Source of the DNA: Leptidea sinapis
Taxonomy: Eukaryota > Arthropoda > Insecta > Lepidoptera > Pieridae
DNA: 64,000 nucleotides
Assembly: GCF_905404315.1 (NCBI RefSeq)
Contig: NC_066301.1
Coordinates: forward strand, 4,526,001-4,590,000
Direction: 5' to 3'
The notes beneath the pieces are model-generated. The model ran no database searches. It saw nothing but the letters and a program-made list of their open reading frames with translations, and had not been told where the DNA came from. Below are positions 58,501 to 64,000 of this stretch, in pieces. The position numbers and the translations under genes are program-made. The first letter of the stretch is position 1; each line of letters opens with the position of its first letter.

Positions 58501-59623
58501 AAACAATCAGTTACCAGTGGGAGGCTCATTTGCACCGGATGCTTATTTCTGCCGTGAAGCAGTAATGTGTAAACATTATTGTGTTTCGCTCTGAAGGGCG
58601 CCGTAGCTAGTGAAATTACTGTGCAAATGAGACTCTTATGTCTTAAGGTGACGAGCGCAATTGTAGTGCCGCTCAGAATTTTGTGTTTTTCAAGAATCCT
58701 GAGCGGCACTGGATTGTTTTGGGCAGGGCGTATCAGTTACCATCAGCTGAACGTCTTGATTGTCTAGTCCTTTATTTTCATAAAAAAAATCACAATGAGA
58801 ACTCTTCTCTACTTTGTTTATTATTATAAAAGCTTCTCTGTTCATGGAGTTTAACTTAAAGTTTCAGAATGAAAGATGTTTCGATCTTGACGTCAACAAA
58901 CTATTAATAGAATAATACTTAACTACCTAGTTATAAGTTTTTTTTAAACCTGTACTGCGAAATCATAACATGCTATTTTCCAGATGCATTTCATTGGGAA
59001 AATATACAGCATCTGTTACAGTGCCAACTAAAGTTCGTAGCACTATCACGGATGGCAGTCGTGCCCTATATAAGAGTGCTAAGTCCGCGTATTCATTATT
59101 TACTGTAAATCCCAATATCCCCACCATCTGGATGTGTGGCGGTCCTTCACTGTGCGCTTTTCATGGAGCTTTCTTCTACGTACTACAAAGGTGTGGAATG
59201 AGCTTCCTTGTGCGGTGTTTGCGGGACGATTTGACATGGGTACCTTAAAAAAAAGCGCGTACACCTTCCTCAAAGGCCGGCAACGCTCCTGTGATTCCTC
59301 TAGTGTTGCAAGAGAATGTAGGTGGCGGTGATCTCTTAACACCAGGTGACTCGTACGCTCGTTTGTCCTCCGTTTTCCATAAAAAAATCTATGTGGAAAC
59401 CGTGCCCAAATACAGTGGTTATAAGAATTGTGTGTTTATATTGCCAACCCCTTCTATATAAGTACATATTTGTTGCAGCTGATGACGACACGTCGCTGGA
59501 TGACGAGCTCGCGGTGGAGGCGGCGGCGGCCTTCGCCCGCGCCTGCTCGCCCGACACGCAGCGGCTGTTGCCTGCCGCCAGCCCCGCGCCGCACGCGCGC
59601 CGCACGCAGATACACTCCGACGA
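37652..59623 (+). CDS. GDAP2: GDAP2 homologue, 5' part (six coding exons; gene continues past the window)
   Basis: Joining six exons by consensus GT/AG sites gives one uninterrupted frame of 304 codons plus 2 bases. The order of motifs matches animal GDAP2: FPYDDAINSRFAIW then QGDISQLEVDAITNTSDE, AGAGPDLKEEI, ECRTGEVLVTSGYNL, HIIHTVSPKY, TAAESSLHNCYRNVL, LALCVINTPRRNFP, HVALRAVRRYL and PLYFPRDSREAD. The macro (ADP-ribose-binding fold) domain spans about residues 53-215. Human GDAP2 is about 497 residues, with a C-terminal CRAL-TRIO/Sec14 lipid-binding domain; that half is not seen here, so its exons should lie downstream of 64000. Introns are 1665, 626, 2710, 3105 and 12952 bases, filled with transposons. 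The ATG at 37652 is the first in frame after a candidate acceptor ending at 37640. Biochemical role in insects is not shown by the sequence. Confidence 0.93.
38434..39277. mobile_element. hAT-like MITE in GDAP2 intron 1
   Basis: The ends TAGGGGTCTACTCGCAAAAT and, inverted, CAGGGGGCCTACTCCTAAAA followed by TCGA form imperfect terminal repeats around 844 bp of AT-rich sequence with subterminal CGATA/TATCG motifs. CAGGGG termini are typical of hAT elements. No clear 8-bp duplication or transposase was seen, so the superfamily is tentative. Confidence 0.5.
39481..39623 (+). CDS. GDAP2: GDAP2 coding exon 2 (macro domain, nucleotide-binding strand and loop)
   Basis: It completes Trp55 and encodes residues 56-102, including QGDISQLEVDAITNTSDETL and AGAGPDLKEEI. 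The acceptor is TATTTTCAG at 39480; the donor is GTATAG at 39624. In MacroD-type hydrolases the stretch after the Asn loop is a glycine-rich catalytic loop (GGGVDG type). Here the same place reads SEYNDVS, as vertebrate GDAP2 also lacks the glycines, so ADP-ribose hydrolysis by the usual mechanism looks unlikely. A copy of the abundant short repeat begins about 50 bases past the donor. Confidence 0.92.
39676..39993 (+). repeat. Short repeat family A, interrupted copy next to GDAP2 exon 2
   Basis: The 5' part (CACAGGGCCGGCTAAATGTA to GTGAAGCAGTAAT) stops at 39740 and resumes at about 39858 with TAATGTGTAAACATTATTGT. The 118 bases between are AT-rich insertion sequence. The copy begins about 50 bases past the exon-2 donor. 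Confidence 0.7.
40250..40382 (+). CDS. GDAP2: GDAP2 coding exon 3 (macro domain core)
   Basis: It encodes residues 103-146 plus two bases of codon 147: ECRTGEVLVTSGYNLRCRHI, then HTVSPKYVAKY and TAAESSLHNCY. CRTGEA..T.GFNL..R.IIHTVGPKY is the signature of the vertebrate protein. The acceptor is TGTTCCAG ending at 40249; the donor GTTAGT at 40383 is the less common GTT form. Frame is continuous with both neighbours. Confidence 0.93.
41205..42452 (-). mobile_element. Mariner transposon, broken transposase
   Basis: A mariner-family (Tc1/mariner) element of about 1.25 kb lies in GDAP2 intron 3, flanked by TA (41203-41204 and 42453-42454). Its ends share the terminal pattern AACACTGAAAA and TTAGAA. 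The transposase runs on the - strand: helix-turn-helix part at 42316-41921, GDESWIYCYETE at about 41820 (first Asp), LLHHDNASAHSANR at about 41550 (second Asp), and PYSPDLAPCDFYLFP at about 41450 (third Asp). The last two Asp are separated by 34 residues, the DD34D spacing of mariners. A frameshift near 41935, where the WxPH motif changes frame, and two in-frame stops between 41630 and 41570 make it inactive. Confidence 0.93.
42934..42973. repeat. Perfect 40-bp palindrome in GDAP2 intron 3
   Basis: AGATGAAGCAGATTATAGTT is followed directly by its reverse complement. Confidence 0.9.
43093..43202 (+). CDS. GDAP2: GDAP2 coding exon 4 (macro domain)
   Basis: It encodes residues 147-183 and one base of codon 184: NVLHKAGELNARSLALCVIN then TPRRNFPPDLAAHVAL. 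Vertebrate GDAP2 has NVLQLAKEQ, VGFCVINSAKRGYP and THIALRTVRRFL at the same places. The acceptor is GCCAACAG ending at 43092; the donor GTAAGT is at 43203. Confidence 0.93.
43245..44640 (+). mobile_element. LINE 5' region with broken endonuclease domain, GDAP2 intron 4
   Basis: A 5' UTR-like part (GGGGAGTCCCAGGCCCATGG to CTCCACGCTTAATGTGGACT) leads into a decayed APE-type endonuclease: LNVDFCKIRGIHSSLNFVNH at about 43700, ACVYVRENICYRRLG at about 43890, EIVVLGDFNGHNAEWLES at about 44050, SERPTIAWSGV-like SD(Y/H) region near 44290, and FPSDDPSACADTVANVILWG near 44440. GDFNGHNAEW is the conserved Asp-Asn motif. Stops and shifts are frequent and the reverse transcriptase is missing. Confidence 0.8.
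44000..44048. repeat. 22-bp perfect inverted repeat, 5-base loop, inside a LINE
   Basis: AGCGTAGGGGATCTGTGCAA (then GC), loop ACGTC, then the reverse complement. The right arm encodes the LINE's own LAQIPYAE; the left arm is an inverted duplicate of it. Confidence 0.9.
45005..45290. repeat. (TG)n(AG)n microsatellites and a partial copy of the GDAP2 exon-5 acceptor region
   Basis: Two (GT)n/(GA)n tracts (about 45010-45038 and 45237-45275) flank TTCTCGTTTCATAGGTGTGT and AACGCAGGTGCGGTA. The latter resembles the exon-5 acceptor area at 46258-46317, but lacks about 16 bases and soon diverges. Confidence 0.65.
45300..46165 (-). mobile_element. LINE 3' part with RT C-terminus and zinc knuckle, GDAP2 intron 4
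   Basis: Two - strand frames (46152-45883 and 45771-45448) encode VATSVLMYGAHIWSNAL, ALRVASAFRTVSADGVCIIA and then SGHGCFREYLYRF, CPECSTSTGTNENAEHVFFV, C. The C-x2-C-x11-H-x4-C knuckle and order of motifs fit R1-group/Jockey-group LINE ORF2 ends. The frames are joined by a frameshift between 45883 and 45771. The insertion separates two copies of a microsatellite-bearing segment. Confidence 0.8.
46166..46208. repeat. (TG)n(AG)n microsatellite upstream of GDAP2 exon 5
   Basis: Tract of TG then GA repeats, ending about 100 bases before the exon-5 acceptor. Confidence 0.85.
46308..46526 (+). CDS. GDAP2: GDAP2 coding exon 5 (end of macro domain and linker)
   Basis: It encodes residues 184-256 and one base of 257: RAVRRYLSSTAAPRLVVLGG, LAPLYFPRDSREADAARWLL and HERRIRI. 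It finishes the macro fold; the PLYFPR and ERxIRI blocks are conserved in vertebrate GDAP2. The exon is very rich in G+C and CpG, which gives long shadow frames on both strands that should not be annotated. The acceptor is GTACGCAG ending at 46307; the donor GTAACT is at 46527. A partial copy of the region around the acceptor lies 1.1 kb upstream. Confidence 0.92.
46559..46599. repeat. (TTAC)n microsatellite just after GDAP2 exon 5
   Basis: About nine tetranucleotide units beginning 33 bases past the exon-5 donor; a Helitron is inserted at its end. Confidence 0.9.
46600..46924 (+). mobile_element. Helitron-like element, second subfamily, in GDAP2 intron 5
   Basis: It starts TCTTAATATG after A at the edge of a TTAC microsatellite and ends CAGCTAG before T. 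It is homologous to 6243-6560 and lies 73 bases past the exon-5 donor. Confidence 0.8.
46930..47075 (-). repeat. Interspersed repeat family M, inverted
   Basis: CTATTAAAGATTCTGAACAG, TTAGCTTATTGCCAACATTA, directly after the Helitron at 46600. Confidence 0.55.
47427..47595 (+). repeat. Interspersed repeat family M, two decayed copies
   Basis: TACTAGGACTGGCTGTTTTA with AACAGTGAGCTAAC, then TTTGCAATAAGCTAATTGTT with AATCTTTAATAGAG. Confidence 0.5.
47600..48629. other. Intron 5 sequence without recognised features
   Basis: AT-rich; no exon, repeat or RNA gene recognised. Confidence 0.4.
48630..48985 (+). mobile_element. LINE family D 3' fragment
   Basis: TGCTTTTACAATATGATCCC through the 3' UTR to GAATAAAAATATTTGATTTT. 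The - strand ORF here is a shadow. Confidence 0.75.
48990..50204. other. Intron 5 sequence without recognised features
   Basis: An (AC)n-rich patch near 49990-50050 is the only simple structure. Confidence 0.4.
50205..50590. repeat. Interspersed repeat family J2, inverted relative to 3160
   Basis: AATTCTCGTGTCACAATGTT, CCTCCGAAACGACTT, CCCCATAAATGTTAAGGTCC, TTTTGTATCGCGATTTTTAT. Confidence 0.6.
50625..51684. other. Intron 5 sequence upstream of the candidate short exon
   Basis: Mostly AT-rich. The last 130 bases are less so and carry the CTTATC/GATAAG pair at about 51585-51600 and an ATCGAT at 51608. Confidence 0.35.
51685..51727 (+). CDS. Candidate short first coding exon inside GDAP2 intron 5
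   Basis: An ATG in good context (ACAAG-ATG-GA) opens 14 codons (MDAPVCLELEPRFR) and one base, ending at a consensus donor GTAAGT at 51728. About 90 bases upstream is an inverted pair of GATA sites (CTTATC and GATAAG). The exon ends in phase 1 with base C, the same phase and base as GDAP2 exon 5, so joining to exon 6 would stay in frame. It might give a GDAP2 form without the macro domain, or be the first exon of a nested gene, or be chance. No transcript evidence can be seen. Confidence 0.25.
52085..52185 (+). mobile_element. tRNA-headed SINE, 3'-truncated
   Basis: An intact head (CCTGTATAGCCGAGTG, GGGGTCGAATCCCGGTAGGT) and a few bases of body are present, then the LINE fragment at 52190 begins. 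Confidence 0.65.
52190..52385 (+). mobile_element. LINE reverse-transcriptase palm fragment
   Basis: The frame SSIHCYADRQ...LESLEWGRQNLVQVNPTKTQ matches the catalytic YADD region and the following WG..NLV.FN..KTQ motif of non-LTR reverse transcriptases. The second catalytic Asp is replaced (YADR), so it is inactive. Confidence 0.65.
52540..52950 (-). mobile_element. LINE C-terminal fragment
   Basis: On the - strand, 52886-52632 encodes MKEDVVTRTEKGMLKWFGHV, ERMSEETMTHQIYKA and GRGRPRRTFVDQI, a motif set common at the end of RTE-like polyproteins. The long + strand ORFs over this region are shadows. Confidence 0.75.
53117..53210 (+). repeat. Short repeat family A, fragment
   Basis: The decayed hairpin region (TTGTGATGCCGTTCAGAT ... 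CCTGAGCAGCACTGCAA) is all that remains. Confidence 0.55.
53230..54167. other. Intron 5 sequence without recognised features
   Basis: AT-rich; ORFs here have no recognised motif. Confidence 0.4.
54168..54242. repeat. Interspersed repeat family G fragment, inverted
   Basis: CTCAGAGCGCCATTTGTTTC and GCGGTAGTAGTATCTAGTA are the reverse complement of the family's middle. Confidence 0.6.
54244..54542 (-). repeat. Interspersed repeat family E
   Basis: Close copy of 28446-28735 over its full length. Confidence 0.75.
55165..55431 (-). repeat. Short repeat family A, near full length
   Basis: All blocks are present; it lacks the usual GCCCATTACAATGCA segment. Confidence 0.78.
55684..55712 (-). mobile_element. 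LINE family B 3' tip
   Basis: Poly-T followed by ATGGAAAAGGAGGACAAACG marks the family's 3' end only. Confidence 0.5.
55880..56072 (-). mobile_element. tRNA-headed SINE, 5'-truncated
   Basis: Body and B-box (CGGGTTCGAATCCCGGTAGG on the - strand) are present; the element stops within the T-arm. Confidence 0.65.
56392..56612 (+). repeat. Short repeat family A, 3'-truncated
   Basis: It starts CAGTGGGAGGCTCCTTTGCA and ends within the hairpin loop. Confidence 0.78.
56620..57868. other. Intron 5 sequence without recognised features
   Basis: AT-rich; nothing supported before the Harbinger-like element. Confidence 0.4.
57872..58496 (-). mobile_element. Harbinger-like element carrying a MADF-domain ORF
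   Basis: A 625-bp element has terminal inverted repeats of about 24 bp (GGCTGATTTACACGTAT, then T or C, then AAGTTG) and is flanked by TTA on both sides (57869-57871 and 58497-58499). TWA target duplications are the mark of PIF/Harbinger transposons, which often carry a second gene for a Myb/SANT/MADF-like DNA-binding protein. No transposase is present here, so it is a non-autonomous or internally deleted copy. AAGT and ACTT motifs recur inside both ends. Confidence 0.7.
57987..58202 (-). CDS. MADF-type DNA-binding protein fragment of the Harbinger-like element
   Basis: A 71-codon ORF begins MSKRTENTTIKFIEEYIKDD and continues CLWNIKSLNYRNRRAKQHRL, AAIASAMAIANFGVKEVEAK and IKRIRSTY. The spacing of FI-EY-CLW, Y-NR and the final K-I-R-TY fits a MADF domain (a Myb-like fold of about 80-90 residues): first helix at residues 10-20, CLWN, and the last helix at 56-68. 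The C-terminus stops shortly after the domain. Located wholly inside a TTA-flanked transposon, it is most likely a remnant of the element's accessory DNA-binding gene rather than a host gene. Confidence 0.65.
   Translation of the reverse strand: MSKRTENTTIKFIEEYIKDDCLWNIKSLNYRNRRAKQHRLAAIASAMAIANFGVKEVEAKIKRIRSTYYIS
58513..58790 (+). repeat. Short repeat family A
   Basis: A near full-length copy with a small internal deletion after CACCGGATGC; it begins 14 bases after the Harbinger-like element's TTA. Confidence 0.78.
59100..59387 (+). mobile_element. LINE family B 3' fragment close upstream of GDAP2 exon 6
   Basis: It runs from CCCAATATCCCCACCATCTG to the 3' end and poly-A, 92 bases before exon 6. 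ORFs on both strands here are LINE-derived. Confidence 0.75.
59479..59623 (+). CDS. GDAP2: GDAP2 coding exon 6 (acidic then Ala/Pro-rich linker)
   Basis: It completes codon 257 and encodes residues 258-304 plus two bases: DDDTSLDDELAVEAAAAFAR, then a Ser/Pro/Ala stretch ending in QIHSDE. The acidic run followed by a variable stretch corresponds to the acidic linker (EEEDEGLG type) between the macro and CRAL-TRIO domains of vertebrate GDAP2. The acceptor is TTTGTTGCAG ending at 59478; the donor GTGAGT is at 59624. Phase and composition fit exon 5, but primary conservation is weak here, so this exon rests on splice sites, phase and composition. Confidence 0.82.
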
Positions 59624-59814
59624 GTGAGTACCGCACACACGGCGCCTGTCGCCGAGAACGGGAAATATCGGACATTGACCTTAGCTTCCGCTACTTACAT
59701 TACACTTACAATAGGATGATTAAGTACCGACACCTGTCGCGGAGAACGGCCAATTTCGGACATTGACCTTAGCTTCCGCTACTTACAATATAATCTAATC
59801 TACGAAATTATCTA

Positions 59815-60131
59815 CCAGTGGAAGGCTCCTTTGCACATGATGCCGGCTAGTTTATGGGTAGGTACAACAACGGCGCCTATTTCTGCCGTGAAGCAGTAAT
59901 GTCTAAACATTACTGTGTTTCGGTCTGAAGGGCGCCGTAGCTAATGATATTACTGGGCAAATGAGTCTTAACATCTTATGTCTTAAGGTGACGAGCGTAA
60001 TTTTAGTGCCGCTCAGAATTTTTGGGTTTTCAAATAATCCTGAGCGGCTCTGCATTGGAATGGGTAGGGTATATCAATTACCATCAGCTGAACGTCCTAC
60101 TAGTCTCGTCCTTTATTTTCATAAAAAAAAA
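59815..60131 (+). repeat. Short repeat family A, near full length
   Basis: A complete set of blocks with poly-A end, in GDAP2 intron 6. Confidence 0.8.
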
Positions 60132-60189
60132 GCTTCCACTACTTACAATATAAATGACCTTCTCATAACATAAAAGTATGTTTTATGCG

Positions 60190-60292
60190 ACCCTTCTTTT
60201 CGGGTATATATATCCTCAAATGGGTGGTAGATTACGACTTTCACTTAGTGATTCTATTATCCAATTTTGAACAAAATATTTGAATTTGAACC
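60190..60292 (+). mobile_element. LINE family D 3' tip
   Basis: AATGGGTGGTAGATTACGAC to AAAATATTTGAATTTGAA. Confidence 0.6.
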
Positions 60293-60805
60293 AATACAAT
60301 ATACGTTAGAAAACGCTCCGTCACCCATGCACATATAAGACAACTCACCGGGATTGATAAGCAAAGGGCAATGTCTGAAATTTTCTGCGTTCTGTGATTA
60401 TTTGTATTGAAAGATACCACATGAGTGCTTAATTCGACGACACCTTTGGCTCGACGTGAAGTCTAAATGACGACAATTTTTTCTACATAGGGACGAGAGA
60501 ATCGCCGAACTCGGCAAACTACTAAAAATATATTTTAGCGTAGTTTAAAATATTAGTTACAAAATAATGATAAAATACCAGCTATGTTCGTCGTTAATTA
60601 AGTTTTGACGGTAATTTTAGACAATTGTCGTGGATATATTCATACTTATTATACCTTATACTAACAATTATAACTATGTCATTATATATACACTATACAT
60701 TACGGCGATTTATTTTATTAATCAATGATATTATAAAACTTATAACCAGACACCGAGGTCTATCAACGTCATCGGACAGCCCGTCGTAGAAATTCCCATT
60801 AAATG

Positions 60806-61105
60806 TAAAAGGCATTTATTTTCTCAAAATGGTTTCCTTTAGAATTCTTTTTGATGTCATTTCTAACACTGCCACCGCTTCGGAAACAAATGGCGCTCTG
60901 AGAGAGAAGAAGCGGCACAACAAACTTTCCTTTTGCACAACCCCTTTTTAATAAAATATACAATATTGTACTGTCATTCTTATTGCTATAAAATAATTAT
61001 TATCTAGTCCCAGGCTGTCTTAGGTATTCAGCTGTGGAGTTGTAGGATTTACTACAGAGCCATTTTTTTTATAAAACATTAAAATTTATTTATAGATAAT
61101 GCCTG
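60806..61105. repeat. Interspersed repeat family G
   Basis: Near full-length relative of 9628-9945, including GTCCCAGGCTGTC and TATTCAGCTGTGGAG. Confidence 0.7.
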
Positions 61106-61109
61106 AACA

Positions 61110-62065
61110 GTGACTAATTTAAGAAATAATATTACAGAATATTTCCCTAGTCGGTACTATTTTTAAAAAAAATCTGTTTACAATATGTATAGTAATGTTA
61201 TTGATGTAGGGCCATCCTGTCAATAGAAACCCTTCTATTGACAGGATTCCCTTCAAAGAATACTGGACTGATTTTAATGCGGTTTACACTAAAATAGTTT
61301 TTAACAGGGAAAGGTAGGTGTATAATATGTTAAGGTTTTGTGTACAATGGTTGAAACATGTCGATGATTGCTGAAGATGTCGGGAAAAATCAGGCCAACT
61401 GGGAGCTTTTATTCATAACACGACCTAATTAAGCCCTTTCAGATGTATATAATAAACAAGACAGTGTATGGTGAGATTATTTCTCTATAAATTGTCTACA
61501 GAAAAATCAGCGATTTAAGTCTATTGTCTATATCTGTCTAATAATTTGACCACTTGCATTATAATGTGCTAATTGGAAAGCTTTTTAGACGGATCCATTA
61601 TTTATTAGCCTTAGAAAATTAAATTCCTTGAGCATTTCATGCAGATTATGATATCATCTTACACAATACAATTTAAATAAATATCGTAAGAATTATCGCA
61701 AAAGAAAAACGAACGGGCAAGAAAATAAATTACGGCGGCCTACGGCGGCGTCAGGGATTTCCGCTGTCGCCATGTTTATTTATTTCCGTTTTTCTTTTTT
61801 TTTTATATATTTACTATAGGTACTATATAGGGATTATTTTAGATTTTGGACTTGAATGTTAAACAAAGCTTCGAGCGGCATGTTAATGGTTACTGAGAAG
61901 TGACGTCATTCAATTTCAGTTACAATGATCTATCATTATTTATTTATATCATATTGATCTCAGATTTTATGTAAAAACTGGATTTTTAATCTAAGCTAAT
62001 CTTTTTGAGGTTAGAAATGCATTCCAAGTGTAATAAACATGCGTTCCAAAATATCTCATATCGTT
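61110..62065. other. Intron 6 sequence without gene
   Basis: It contains the hairpin at 61214, followed by a decayed repeat block (AAGAATACTGGACTGATTTT, GGTGTATAATATGTTAAGGT) like the Helitron interior at 23160. No further GDAP2 exon was found here. Confidence 0.4.
61214..61247. repeat. 15-bp inverted repeat with 4-base loop
   Basis: ATCCTGTCAATAGAA, ACCC, TTCTATTGACAGGAT. No T-run follows, so it is not called a terminator. Confidence 0.85.
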
Positions 62066-62069
62066 TATC

Positions 62070-62365
62070 ATATCAAATCAAATCAAAATCAGTTTATTCA
62101 CGTATGTCACGGAAATTACACTTATGAATGTCAAAAAAAAAAATTTCTTATTGAGTCTACCGCTACTTCCTAAAGGGTTGAGCTAATGAGAAGAAGTAGC
62201 AAGAAACTCATTGCCACTCTTTTATATCAAGCATTACATTTACATCGATTTACAAATCATTTCAATTACAATATAATATGTAAAATGATGCAACAGACAC
62301 ACTTAAACGTCAAATAGTCAATGTCTTACACGAGTAAGTCAAAAAAGTAAATGTAAATTAATATA
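62070..62365 (-). repeat. Interspersed repeat family E
   Basis: More diverged copy of the same family, with AAATCAAATCAAAATCAGTT at its start. Confidence 0.7.
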
Positions 62366-62754
62366 AAATAGCTATCCTAAAAAACCTTCAATCATGGACA
62401 CTTACCAACTAGTCTAATAATAATCCGAATCATTATGAGATACATTAGTTTTAATCTGTTTATGCATTATAAATAAACATCGAATTTCCTCAGCTGTCAG
62501 TGTGTGTCAGATCTGTTAGACAGATCCTGTTTATATCTCAGAATGTTTATCATGGCGCCAGTGTACCGTGCGCATATTCAATCTCATTTTCGTTCAGCTA
62601 TTTTGACCATTTCTGAAGAGGTAGTTAGGATAATAACACCTGTAGAAGTTAGATCTAACTGTCTAGTGGGCGTGATCTCATGATTAGCAATACAAAAGAA
62701 ATTGTCTACGACCCTAGCACGTTCATGGTCCGTTCCTAATTGTTTACGTGATAG

Positions 62755-63018
62755 TGCCACAACGGCACCTATTTCTGCCGTAAAGCAGTAATGTGTAAAC
62801 ATAACTGTGTTTCGGTCTGAAGGGCGCCATAGCTAGTGAAATTACTGGGCAAATGAGACTTAACATCTCGTCTCAGGGTGACGAGCGCAAATGTAGTGCA
62901 ACTCAGAGTTTTTGTGTTTTTCAAGAATCCTGAGTGGCACTGGATTGTAATGGGCAGGGCGGATCAATTACCATCAGTTGATCATCCTGCTCGTCGCATC
63001 CCTTACTGACATAAAAAA
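62755..63018 (+). repeat. Short repeat family A, 5'-truncated
   Basis: It starts within GCCACAACGGCACCTATTTC and reaches the poly-A end. Confidence 0.78.
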
Positions 63019-63157
63019 GTAGCCCAACAATTTTATTAGTTGTATAGCTTTGATTAGCGACAGAAAAAAAGGTCGCGGTTGTAACAACTTTGCTGTGATG
63101 CTGTGCAATTTAACTTTTCATTAATATAACCACCCTCCTAAGTCATATTTACCGAGG

Positions 63158-63205
63158 CTGAGATAACTATAACTGATGCTAGTGCATCAGTTATAGTTAT
63201 CTCAG
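63158..63205. repeat. 22-bp perfect inverted repeat with 4-base loop
   Basis: CTGAGATAACTATAACTGAT (then GC), TAGT, then the reverse complement. Confidence 0.9.
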
Positions 63206-63209
63206 TAGT

Positions 63210-63775
63210 CATACATACGAGTGTTGTATTTATGTGAGCGTGCGTTAAATAATAGGGTTGCCTTCCAGGTGAATTTCTGTAATTATTGATATACTGAACT
63301 GAGCAGATATTGTTCAGTACTCAGTAAAGATTATCCTGACAATGAAATTATTACATAAGCAATATTATTATGTTTATTATAACCAAGAGGCAGATTAGCA
63401 ACATATTTAATAACAAATTATATAACTTTAGGTGTAGATAATTTATTGGTCTATTTATTGCCGAGAACGTGTGGTATGCACTCAAAGCAATAAAGTTATT
63501 TGAATGTATTGTAAACAAATGGAGATTTCCGTGTAAGCAACTCGCTTCTGTTCTGGCGCCTCCGTTTAATTTATGATTATTAATAAACAAGAGAGAAGAA
63601 GCCGTGTGTATAATTTTTAATTTCATTAGTATTTACTAAAACTACTATTCGGCTGTGTTTTGCGGATGTCCATAGGCGGTTGCTTCACGACTTTCCAGCC
63701 TCACCTCTTGTCCGTTTGCCCTCTCTTACTTTTAAGATGCTTTTGTTAAATAAACAAGAGAGGGTTTTTCTTTTT
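63210..63775. other. Intron 6 sequence without gene
   Basis: AT-rich; the - strand ORF at 63351-63626 has no known motif. Confidence 0.4.
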
Positions 63776-64000
63776 TTTTATGGAATAGGAGGACAAACGA
63801 GCGTACGGGTCACCTGGTGTTAAGTGATCACCGCCGCCCACATCTCATGCAACACCAGAGGAATCACAAGAGCGTTGCCGGCCTTTAAGGAAGGTGTACG
63901 CGCTTTTTTTGAAGGTACCCATGTCGTATCGTCCCGGAAACACCGCACAAGGAAGCTCATTCCACAGCTTTGTAGTACGAGGGAGAAAGCTCTTTGAAAA
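63776..64000 (-). mobile_element. LINE family B 3' fragment, runs off the window
   Basis: Poly-T, then TATGGAATAGGAGGACAAAC through the WNELPCAV-coding block; the rest is beyond 64000. Confidence 0.75.

Noticed and set aside
59336..59766. Five overlapping ORFs on both strands rich in Arg, Ala and Ser
   Set aside because: Shadows of GDAP2 exon 6; only the frame ending QIHSDE before the GTGAGT donor continues the gene.
61214..61247. Hairpin as a transcription terminator
   Set aside because: No T-run follows and the context is eukaryotic intron.
59624..64000. CRAL-TRIO exons of GDAP2
   Set aside because: I looked for a frame resembling the CRAL-TRIO domain after exon 6 and found only repeats and AT-rich intron; the exons must lie beyond the window.
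1..64000. CRISPR arrays, bacterial operons, ribosome binding sites
   Set aside because: Introns, SINEs, LINEs and MITEs show a eukaryotic genome; the repeats are dispersed transposons, not regularly spaced arrays.

Overview
This window looks like nuclear DNA of a moth or butterfly. It is AT-rich, has no bacterial gene packing or operons, and is crowded with old transposable elements that I associate with Lepidoptera: Helitrons ending in CTAG, a mariner, several non-LTR retrotransposons, a tRNA-headed SINE and a very abundant ~300-bp short repeat. I cannot name the species. Most open reading frames in it are chance frames or decayed transposon proteins.

The one host gene I recognise is the 5' two-thirds of GDAP2 (ganglioside-induced differentiation-associated protein 2; macro domain plus Sec14/CRAL-TRIO domain), on the + strand. 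Six coding exons can be placed by conserved GT/AG sites and reading phase: 37652-37815, 39481-39623, 40250-40382, 43093-43202, 46308-46526 and 59479-59623. Together they give 304 codons plus two bases, covering the N-terminus, the whole macro domain and part of the linker. The CRAL-TRIO exons must lie beyond base 64000. A CpG-rich segment at about 33640-33930, with CRE-like and ETS-like sites and a good splice donor, is a candidate promoter and non-coding first exon. An unrecognised 87-codon ORF (37335-37598) ends 53 bases before the GDAP2 start codon.

Layout. 1-33600: transposon graveyard, no host gene recognised. 33640-37640: candidate promoter and 5' region of GDAP2. 37652-59623: GDAP2 exons, with introns holding a hAT-like element (intron 1), a short-repeat copy (intron 2), a mariner (intron 3), pieces of two LINEs (intron 4), and Helitron, SINE, LINE and Harbinger-like insertions in the 13-kb intron 5. 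Intron 5 also holds a candidate short alternative first exon (51685-51727) whose phase matches exon 6. 59624-64000: start of intron 6, with more repeats.

The more unusual items are: a Harbinger-like element with TTA target duplications carrying a MADF-domain ORF; a second TAA-flanked element with ~157-bp inverted repeats and a third arm; a P-like element family with a THAP-type zinc-finger start; a LINE inserted cleanly into another LINE; several long, nearly perfect palindromes; a head-to-tail dimer of a ~245-bp unit; and a partial duplication of the GDAP2 exon-5 splice acceptor. Boundaries of repeats are by eye and accurate to roughly 5-20 bases unless a target-site duplication is given.
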